Of a stretch of DNA of 64,000 nucleotides, positions 57,009-64,000 are shown piece by piece. This DNA is from Albugo candida. Taxonomy: Eukaryota > Oomycota > Peronosporomycetes > Albuginales. Position 1 is the stretch's first letter, and the number at the start of each line of letters is the position of its first letter. A program made the translations under genes and the position numbers. Below the pieces are notes generated by a model that saw nothing but the letters and a program-made list of their open reading frames with translations, had not been told where the DNA came from and did no database searches. Location: positions 310,001-374,000 of the forward strand of contig JBDOQK010000006.1 in assembly GCA_040437565.1 (NCBI GenBank), given 5' to 3'.

Positions 57009-57461
57009 NNNNNNNNNNNNNNNNNNNNNNNNNNNNNNNNNNNNNNNNNNNNNNNNNNNNNNNNNNNNNNNNNNNNNNNNNNNNNNNNNNNNNNNNNNNN
57101 NNNNNNNNCGCGATGAATTAAAAGTCAAAAGTCTCGAAGAATGCTCAGAGTTTATTTCCGTCGACACGGAAGATATGACCGTCTCATTTTCGGTACATTG
57201 CTCGCGTGCTTAGCATTACTCGATACTGGAATTTCTTCTGGATTGTAGCTGGCACAAAAGCGACGAGTAACTATCCGAACATTCAAATCCACAGTATTGA
57301 TAGATATCCGGGAATACTATGAAAAAGACGGAGATTGGAAACCTGGAAAAAAAGGAATTTCATTATCTACGGACCAATGGAAAAAGTTGGAACACCAAAT
57401 GGGTGAAATTGACAATGCTATCGAGCTTCTTGATCAAGAAAGCAATGCATTTGCTCTGTAG
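56656..57461. repeat. 100-N gap (57009-57108) with 353-bp direct duplicate on each side
   Basis: 56656-57008 and 57109-57461 match by eye. The repeat carries the end of exon 2 and all of exon 3 of the PC4 gene, so that tail appears twice. It follows the same overlap pattern as the other gaps. Confidence 0.9.
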
Positions 57462-57704
57462 GGCAATTTTGCTTCAATTGATTCTACGACTAACTTGATT
57501 CGAAAACGAAACGAAGCACGTCTTCATATAATTCCAACCTTCTGCGACGCTGGGGTTAGCCCTTACGAGTATTATCTTCAAATCAGTAGCAGGCAGCATC
57601 AAAAGCAAAGTGCCGCTTGCGCTGTTGCTTTTCAAAATTTCTAAAATTGATGATAACTGTCGAGTCATCTCTCAAAGCAGATCACCACATTGACATGCCA
57701 CTAA

Positions 57705-58376
57705 TCAAGACTCCAGTTGTACCATTTCTACGATTCCACAGCTTTTTTTAAACACGATTTTGCTCTTTTTAGGGTCAGAAATAACAGCGAATGCCCTTGG
57801 AGTGAGCATATTTTGCACTTGGACAAGTAGAATCCCATCGTGCGCTATTGCACCCATCGTAAAAAAGCTTTGAACCAATTTGAAAGCTTGATCGCTGCAC
57901 TGAACACACTTTGGAATAGAGGAAAACGTGTGCTGAGCAAGAAGTCGACAATATTCCTCCAGTTGATGCCGACGTGAATCAATGACACCCTCGCATTTTG
58001 ACCTCAAAAAATGCTTTCGTGGAAAAATAAATCCTCGTAGGGATCGCATAAACCATCTACAACCAAAACATTCATGAGCAACTGGATGAATGAGAGATGC
58101 CTGAAGCTGGATATCTAGTCTCACAAAGTCTGAATATCGCCTCAAAATTGTCCATTCCAGGCGAGTACCCGAAATGTGCAGTCGAATTTTGTACCAGATG
58201 ATGTCATTGCTCAAGACAGTCCCATCAATATGCACCCTGAGAGGTGTCGCCTTACTTTCTGAATTGCACATGATCCTGGAAAAAGTCGATGAGGCTGGCA
58301 TGATCAAATGCAAAGTCAAGCAAGAATATGACATTCTACTGCGACCATGTCGAATGAGAATATAAATAGCGATCAT
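57705..58376 (-). CDS. PX-domain protein
   Basis: A single exon of 223 codons. A PX domain is readable at about residues 45-170: LRVHIDGTVL..IWYKIRLHISG, the core RRYSDFVRLDIQLQASL (R-R-Y-x-x-F, whose Arg binds the 3-phosphate of phosphoinositides), FPRKHFLRSK (P-x-K element) and a helical end (RRHQLEEYCRLLAQ). PX proteins dock on endosomal membranes. The remaining 50 residues are not assigned. Met 1 gives an odd hydrophobic and basic lead; Met 26 (MPASSTFSR) is a reasonable alternative start. It lies 82 bases upstream of the XRN2 stop codon, on the same strand. Confidence 0.72.
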   Translation of the reverse strand: MIAIYILIRHGRSRMSYSCLTLHLIMPASSTFSRIMCNSESKATPLRVHIDGTVLSNDIIWYKIRLHISGTRLEWTILRRYSDFVRLDIQLQASLIHPVAHECFGCRWFMRSLRGFIFPRKHFLRSKCEGVIDSRRHQLEEYCRLLAQHTFSSIPKCVQCSDQAFKLVQSFFTMGAIAHDGILLVQVQNMLTPRAFAVISDPKKSKIVFKKSCGIVEMVQLES

Positions 58377-58458
58377 GTTGTCCTTATTTAGTTCAGTACA
58401 ATAGCTAAATGTCTTATCGGCAAAAGTTTTTGAATGAAAGGCGACGTAAAGATGCTAT

Positions 58459-61400
58459 CTATTGACCCCTCGGACAATCGGGACGTGGATACTCTCGCGC
58501 TTGATGCATGTTGCGAAGACCCGCTTTCAAGGCCTCAAAACCTACACCACCTTGATTGTAGACATTGACACCTGGAGGAGCCGGTCGGAACATCGGGCCT
58601 CGGGCGAAATTTGGATTGAAGAATGGAGGCGGCCATACTGGATAATATGGAGGTGGTATATGTACGACAGGAGGCATTGTGGCTGGTCTATATGGATAAA
58701 TGGCAGGTTGATTGGTTTGATGCCCAACGCCATAATTGGTGCTGTAGCTCGGAACATTACTAGATGAAGATACAGCGGGAGCTTGGGGATGATCACGAGG
58801 AGGAGCATTGGGACGAACCCGGGAGCGATCTTGGGTGCTGGATTGGGTACGATCTCGAGAACGATTTTGGGACCGATCACGAGAACGACCTTGAGAGCGA
58901 TCTCGAGACCGATCACGAGAGCGATTCAGGGACCGATCTTGAGACCGGTCTGTAACTTGGGCACGATTTTGGGGACGATCACGAGAACGATCTCGAGAAC
59001 GTACGCGATCGTAGCTGTTCGAGGATTGTGATGGGCCATACCCATTCTTCTGCTGCTTGCTTCTAGGCTCTTGAGATCCCCATTGCCCAAAACCGTTTGT
59101 CAAGTATTGATTGAATTGAGGACGATCATTACCAGATCGACCGCCATTTTGGTATGAGCCTCGTTGTCGATCAAATGACCCAAGGCGGGCATGTGTGGCA
59201 TTGGTGAGACCACTTTTGACTCCAGCAAGATCAGTTATATTGATGTTGCCCCTTCCGAGACATGGGATTGAGATGCGAAGATCACTTTGCGATATCAAGA
59301 CCGGTTGCGGACGCACAGCACCTCCAAGAAGCTTGCAAATGTGAGGTAATTTCACCGGTGGCAAATACTGGAATGAATGGCACTGATTATTGGATATGTC
59401 CATAAAATGTTGGGGCTTTTTTTCGGGGCTTGGTACGATACATCCTGTTGGAAAGTGTAGCGCTTCCACGTAAAACAATGCGCCCGAAAACGATGTTGAA
59501 ATGGAAGGATCCAACTCGACAAGAGTGTTCTTTGTATCAGGTAGAGATCCTTTTGTCAAACGGCAGCCGGAATGGAAGAACACAATCTCTTTTCCATAAC
59601 GCTGATTTCGTTTTTTCTCCAATGCGCTCAATTTTTTACTTTCAGGTTCCATAGCTTCGAGTAAGCGAGCTTCGTCGATGAAAGGAAGCAACACGACCCA
59701 TAGCCACGGCATTGGCTTGCCATTTGGATCAACGGGGATTTCAGTTGGATAAAAATCGATAATTGGCGACTTTGGGTCGCGTAAAAGCCATCGGTATGGC
59801 TTTGGAATCGCATGGGCACTTGCAGCCGGAAACACACCCATGAGTTGCTCAAAAGGACGAAAAGGTTGGCCAAGATCGAATGAAATTGTAAAGCGATCAA
59901 TGTCCACCAGATCGGAGGCAAATGGAGCATAGTGGAAAGGATAGAACCAGTTCCAAGACGCGCACCCGGAATAGTAATACTTCATAACCCAGCACAAACC
60001 TTCGACATAGCTTTGCAATACTTTAGCCTTTCCTCCTCCGTGAGCAATATCATCAGCTTTGAACTTGTCATTATAATACCGTTTCTTCCAGCCTGGCTCA
60101 CCTAAACGAACAACATCTTTCACTCCTTGTCGATGTTTGTCAAGCTGTTCATCCACCATTTCTTTCACCCTTGCTTGTATTGCTTGATCCGCACTCATTC
60201 CGCCATATTTGGCGTTAGCGGTAGCGGTGTTTTGATCAATTCGGCACTTTTTTTGTATTTCAATTGCATCTGATCGCACAGAAGCAGCGCCTATTTGGTC
60301 TTTCTTCTCATTCGAGAGTCGATTCTTGCGAACTCTCTCAGATTCTGCTTGTTTTGCTGCGCGGCGTAGGAATACTTCATCTTCCACAGCACCAACTTCC
60401 GCTAAAATGGCATTTACGCGCGACAAATTGACCTCACCAGAATCCGTCAAGTAACCTTTGAGCGTTGGAAGGAGCTTTGCGTATAGCAGAATTAGGAAAT
60501 CCAGAGCTCCATCACGTATGTCCAGAGATGGCAAATGTGGAAGAAAATCATTGCCCACGAAGAAACATAGGAATACAAAATCATCCACGATTCTCTCGAA
60601 ATCATACGGAAATGGTAGCGTCTGAGCTAGCGGCAGAAATTCAAATTCGAGGTACTCTCTCAGGATAGCGATATGAAGAAATTGCAATGGTGTCTGGTCG
60701 GTAGGTGTTACGTCGGCATCATGCTCTCCATGCTCACCTCGTTTCCTTTTTCTCAAATCTTGCGTTCCATTCGCATCGAGGATCGTCAACTGCTTGGCTT
60801 TTTCCCGTTCGTATTTTTGCTTGCCAAATAGGACTTCTTCTCTCAGAATTGTAAAATTGACTTCGTGAGTTGCTAATCCCAGCATAATAAGATCTGCATC
60901 TAGTCCATGAAGCACATGGTGCTGATTGGGATCATAACCCGGTTGACTACGCTGAAGCCGAACGAAAGACATCAACTTGTGCTCTCCTTCACCTGGTACG
61001 CTTGCGTCACTAAAAACCACTTTGATCGATTTCCACGCTTCATTTTGATTGATCCTCTCTCTGATGTAAAATCGAAGATATTTCGATAACTTGGACATAA
61101 ACTTTGTACCTGGAGTGATAACATTTGAGTCCCAGCCTTTAGGTTGATCTTCATCTTGTACCTGATGACCCATTGCTTTCATATAGTCTATCGCTTGTTT
61201 TTCAATTTCACTACGTTCTTCAGCTTCTTTTGCAGAACGAAAGCGACGCGCACGTTGTTGATTCATTTTGGCACGTGGAGCCACACCATCAATTGCAAGA
61301 TATAACACTCTGCGAGGGCGTACGCCTGCCACTAAACGATCTACGTAGTCCATGACACGTTGATACATTTCTTCTTCTGTTTTGGGCTGTTCTCCATTTT

Positions 61401-61602
61401 CGGGATGAGCACAGGGATGAATCAAACCATTCATATCGATGTATAGATTTGCGACTTCTATTTCGTTCGGACTTGGACCCGTGATATCCAGCAGCTCATA
61501 GTGGCGCTTTCCTTCAATCATCACTGGAGATTGCTCCACGCAATCCACGACACACTTTGGGTATTTTGCTGAAAGCCATCGGTAAAACGCAGGAACGCCC
61601 AT
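58459..61602 (-). CDS. XRN2: 5'-3' exoribonuclease XRN2/RAT1-like
   Basis: A single exon; the start is set at ATG 61602 because MGVPAFYRWLSAKYP is the conserved XRN N-terminus (an in-frame ATG 24 bases upstream exists). The product is about 1,047 residues. Catalytic blocks are intact: NLYIDMNGLIHPCAHPE, AIDGVAPRAKMNQQRARRF, SDASVPGEGEHKLMSF, GLDADLIMLGLATHE and CFFVGNDFLPHLPSLDIR. The GVAPRAKMNQQR element and ordering match nuclear XRN2/RAT1, which degrades RNA from the 5' phosphate and releases RNA polymerase II at gene ends. The zinc knuckle that human XRN2 carries after the HE-x-NFTIxREE block is absent and replaced by a charged segment, as in yeast Rat1. The tail has an RS/RD/RQ-dipeptide repeat (about residues 862-941), then a Pro-rich end (PPPYYPVWPPPFFN). 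Confidence 0.9.
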   Translation of the reverse strand: MGVPAFYRWLSAKYPKCVVDCVEQSPVMIEGKRHYELLDITGPSPNEIEVANLYIDMNGLIHPCAHPENGEQPKTEEEMYQRVMDYVDRLVAGVRPRRVLYLAIDGVAPRAKMNQQRARRFRSAKEAEERSEIEKQAIDYMKAMGHQVQDEDQPKGWDSNVITPGTKFMSKLSKYLRFYIRERINQNEAWKSIKVVFSDASVPGEGEHKLMSFVRLQRSQPGYDPNQHHVLHGLDADLIMLGLATHEVNFTILREEVLFGKQKYEREKAKQLTILDANGTQDLRKRKRGEHGEHDADVTPTDQTPLQFLHIAILREYLEFEFLPLAQTLPFPYDFERIVDDFVFLCFFVGNDFLPHLPSLDIRDGALDFLILLYAKLLPTLKGYLTDSGEVNLSRVNAILAEVGAVEDEVFLRRAAKQAESERVRKNRLSNEKKDQIGAASVRSDAIEIQKKCRIDQNTATANAKYGGMSADQAIQARVKEMVDEQLDKHRQGVKDVVRLGEPGWKKRYYNDKFKADDIAHGGGKAKVLQSYVEGLCWVMKYYYSGCASWNWFYPFHYAPFASDLVDIDRFTISFDLGQPFRPFEQLMGVFPAASAHAIPKPYRWLLRDPKSPIIDFYPTEIPVDPNGKPMPWLWVVLLPFIDEARLLEAMEPESKKLSALEKKRNQRYGKEIVFFHSGCRLTKGSLPDTKNTLVELDPSISTSFSGALFYVEALHFPTGCIVPSPEKKPQHFMDISNNQCHSFQYLPPVKLPHICKLLGGAVRPQPVLISQSDLRISIPCLGRGNINITDLAGVKSGLTNATHARLGSFDRQRGSYQNGGRSGNDRPQFNQYLTNGFGQWGSQEPRSKQQKNGYGPSQSSNSYDRVRSRDRSRDRPQNRAQVTDRSQDRSLNRSRDRSRDRSQGRSRDRSQNRSRDRTQSSTQDRSRVRPNAPPRDHPQAPAVSSSSNVPSYSTNYGVGHQTNQPAIYPYRPATMPPVVHIPPPYYPVWPPPFFNPNFARGPMFRPAPPGVNVYNQGGVGFEALKAGLRNMHQAREYPRPDCPRGQ

Positions 61603-61737
61603 GAGGTTCTCCTGCCAATGTATCAAATGGTAGGGACGGTTACGTGAACGGTCCGGTTTCTAACCGTGCGCGTCACTTTTACGAACGAGCAAAATATCTG
61701 ACGAAAGCCTCTACAAAAGCTGGAATGCACTGTGCAA
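61603..61737. promoter_or_regulatory. short divergent promoter between XRN2 and PDZ-UBA gene
   Basis: 135 bases separate start codons 61602 (-) and 61738 (+). Both promoters must sit here. No specific element was identified; the call rests on layout alone. Confidence 0.45.
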
Positions 61738-63652
61738 ATGGATGATAATGCCCAGAAAACGTCGAAAGGCTCCGAATCTAACGAAATGAAAGCCATGGAG
61801 AAAATACGTATTAAATTATGCAAAAAAAACGGAGAGAAGTCCTTCGGAATGGGCTTGGGGAAAAAAATGGTCAAGAATAAAGAAAAGCCTCCGTCATATG
61901 CGTCTCAAATATACGTCCTGCATGTCCTCAGAAATTCTCCAGCGGAGCGAGAGAACGTGCAAAAAGGTGTTGCGTTAGATAATTGTTTTGTGCATGCGAC
62001 GTCTTAAAGACAGCTTCCATTTGTGAAGGATGGCGTATCGAGCAAGTGGAAGGGAAGACTGTTGAAGGATATAATTTGCAATCCCTCGCTTCTTTGATGA
62101 GAAGCAGCTCTTCGGTAAGTTTTTGGTGCAAAAGGGCATAAGAATGAATTGATGATGCTGAGTTTCTAGATTGAAGTAGACTTTGAGATTTCTCAAAATC
62201 AACAGCAGGATGAACGACAGGATAAAATACAAACAAACATGCTGTTGCTGGAACGTTATACAGGCTCACAATCGCAAAGCTATTTATCAGGATTTGGCAA
62301 AGCCTCTTTGAGGCAACAATACATTCGATGCGTACCACCTGGTCCCGTCAATGTTTCAACAAAGACGATATCACCAGGTGTAGGAAAAAATAGTGAGGCA
62401 CACCCGCCTGAAAGTAGTGCTTGCATCGGCGACCCAGCAATGGGAAGAAAAAGAGCTGATACTTCAGTTGCTCCCCAAGCAAAAGATAGCCATCCACAGA
62501 AACAGATGAAAATGACCGTGTGGGCCAAGAGTTCCAACATGATGAAGGCCCAGCCATGCATAGATGCGAACAAAGAGACTCCACCACATCTTGAAGAACC
62601 AAACGCATCAAGTTGTAAATCACAGCATCCGACCAATTCAATAAAAGTCGCACCTATTTGTCCCCAAACATCAGAGGAAGCGCCATCACGGAGCTCTTCA
62701 TATGCTGTTCGTTCAGTTCCACACTCAAACAATGGTACATTGTAGCACGTTGTATACAAAATCGTTGACTCATTTGAATTTGTCAGCATCCAAGTCTGAT
62801 GATCTTCGCTCTGAGCTATCAAGCCAAAAGCCCACTGGAGAATCGAATCGGCAGCGACACAGCCTGACTACTCGACGATTGACTGACATGGGCTTCGATA
62901 AAACAGATGCAGTGGCGAGTATTGCCGCTTGTGGCGACGATCCAGAGAAATGTATGGTGTGGATTGCTGCGCAATTGGAAGAAAAGCAATTCATATCGGA
63001 CCTTAACCAAGCATCCATTCAATCAGAGCTCAGCAAACAAAAAGAGGCAGCATCTCTAAAGCATAAAGAGAAGGAACTTTATAAAAAAGCCCGAGTATTC
63101 ACCTCATTATTCCCAAATGTGCGTCAAGCCACCATCCGTTTTATGAGAACTCACGATTCTGGTGTAGTCCTATATTTTGAGCGATAGAGAATCCAATACA
63201 TTGAAGGAGGTCATTGATGAGCAAATTGGCCGAACGGACAGTGAGTGTCTTCTTCGGACGACGTTGACACGACTGCTGAAATTAGAAGCCCAAGCTATCA
63301 AATGGTACAAAGTCGCCGCACGCTGTTACCTTCTTCGGATTGCAGAGAATTTGGAAGGAATCTATATCGGTGTGTTGCACAGATTAAATAGCCAAATGCT
63401 GCTAGTATTTCTAACAATGTGTTTTGCGAAAATGTAGCTGAGAGTCACAGCGTCTTTGAGTGTTGCGGAAAAGCGACTTCACTGTCTGCGTGCACATTTG
63501 TCAAGTCGATACAAACTGAAGTTGAGCTGCTTCAAAACCATTTGTTTAATATGCCAAAGATTCATGGAGGGGTCCCCATGGCTTTTTTAGAAGCGGATGA
63601 ATCCACCAAATTCAATCTAGAGGATGATGGTTTTGAAGTGATCGACAAGTAA
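61738..63652 (+). CDS. PDZ-UBA domain protein
   Basis: Six exons join in phase: 61738-61966, 62014-62114, 62170-62734, 62787-63118, 63168-63369, 63438-63652, giving 547 residues. A PDZ-like fold covers exons 1 to 3 (KIRIKLCKKNGEKSFGMGLG, YVLHVLRNSPAERENVQKA, GWRIEQVEGKTVEGYNLQSL, IEVDFEIS); the carboxylate-binding G-x-G-x loop is FGMGLG. A long disordered Ser/Pro-rich linker leads to a UBA at about residues 308-345 (TRRLTDMGFDKTDAVASIAA, then GDDPEKCMVWI). The rest is helical with no further domain; it ends VIDK. PDZ domains bind C-terminal peptides and UBA domains bind ubiquitin, so it may act as an adaptor to ubiquitinated partners; that is inference. Introns are 47 to 68 nt. Confidence 0.78.
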
Positions 63653-63969
63653 AGCAATCTCATCAAACGCTGGTCAAATAGAGCGCCCGAGATCCCACTC
63701 ACTTGGTGAGTGTATACTCTGAGCGCATGAATTGGTACAATCCTGCCGGAGCACGACTTTGCTAAGGTTGTTGATGCGGCTCTAATCTTCATCCATCGGG
63801 TCGTGCAATCCCCCGCCGCATGTCAGCATCAAATTATCGTGTAGTTTTGATTGCACGTGATAGCTCAAGAAGCATGTAATTGGCACTACAATAGAATTTT
63901 TGAAGTCATATTGTTTGTCCTTTTGAGCACGTTGGCGTAAATGTACTAATGTAACGCCTTATTATCAAA
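63653..63969. other. intergenic at the right end
   Basis: About 317 bases with no supported gene. It would hold the PDZ-UBA terminator and the promoter of a gene starting at or beyond 63970. Confidence 0.4.
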
Positions 63970-64000
63970 ATGGCTGATAATGACGAAATGCTACGAGATC
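63970..64000 (+). CDS. possible start of a gene cut by the window edge
   Basis: ATG at 63970 is followed by ten open codons (MADNDEMLRD) to the end. The context (TCAAAATGG) is favourable for initiation and the residues look natural. Too short to name. Confidence 0.3.
   Translation, partial: MADNDEMLRD

Noticed and set aside
11245-57461. True tandem segmental duplications at seven places
   Set aside because: Each repeat stops exactly at a 100-N block, the sequences are unrelated to one another, and frames are restored by dropping one copy.
1-64000. tRNA, rRNA, CRISPR, LTR elements or DNA transposons
   Set aside because: I looked for conserved tRNA arms, repeat-spacer arrays, terminal repeats and polymerase or transposase motifs on both strands and found none that hold up.

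Overview
The window is nuclear DNA from a eukaryote with a compact genome: genes lie close together on both strands, introns are short (about 48 to 105 nt, GT..AG) and several very long exons are uninterrupted. The gene set points to an oomycete (stramenopile): AGC kinase fused to a FYVE-like finger, WW-cyclin fusion, RCC1/SPRY/HECT giant ligase, SIRT4-type sirtuin, mitochondrial FARS2. The compactness would suit an Albugo-like white rust, but that is inference. I saw no tRNA, rRNA, CRISPR array, LTR element or DNA transposon.

Layout. 1-2.3 kb: a possible gene end running off the left edge, then an amino-acid permease (+). 2.6-17.3 kb: a giant HECT E3 ligase (+) with two short N-terminal exons before a 14-kb exon. 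17.3-21.5 kb: a long stretch with no recognisable gene. 21.5-33.4 kb: WW-cyclin (+), then four minus-strand genes (CCCH/REXO4-like exonuclease, tandem calponin-homology protein, SIRT4-like deacylase, large unrecognised protein). 34-36 kb: ABHD5-like hydrolase (+). 36-39.3 kb: a second gene-poor stretch. 39.3-51.5 kb: LYRM5/ETFRF1 and a CCT-motif protein (-), FARS2 (+), tandem thioredoxin-fold protein and a small ORF (-), C2 protein (+), GDP-mannose 4,6-dehydratase (-) head to head with IMP dehydrogenase (+), FYVE-AGC kinase (+). 51.8-64 kb: mitochondrial NADP-isocitrate dehydrogenase, cyclic-nucleotide-binding-domain protein and tandem-PC4 protein (+), PX protein and XRN2/RAT1 exonuclease (-), PDZ-UBA protein (+), and a possible gene start at the right edge.

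The genes are mostly housekeeping: mitochondrial metabolism (IDH, SIRT4, FARS2, LYRM5), nucleotide and sugar-nucleotide synthesis (IMPDH, GMD), RNA turnover (XRN2, REXO4-like), ubiquitin and membrane/lipid signalling (HECT, UBA, PX, FYVE, C2, cNMP). Several have fused or tandem domain layouts unlike the animal or yeast counterparts; these are the most interesting biology here.

The strongest structural signal is technical. There are seven gaps of exactly 100 N, and each is flanked by a direct repeat of the same sequence (39 to 478 bp). These look like overlapping contig ends that were never merged. Collapsing them keeps every affected reading frame open and would shorten the window by about 2.9 kb. 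One pair (around 30.9 kb) is not identical and carries synonymous differences, as two alleles would.

All exon boundaries were worked out by hand from reading frames and GT/AG sites; none is backed by transcript data.
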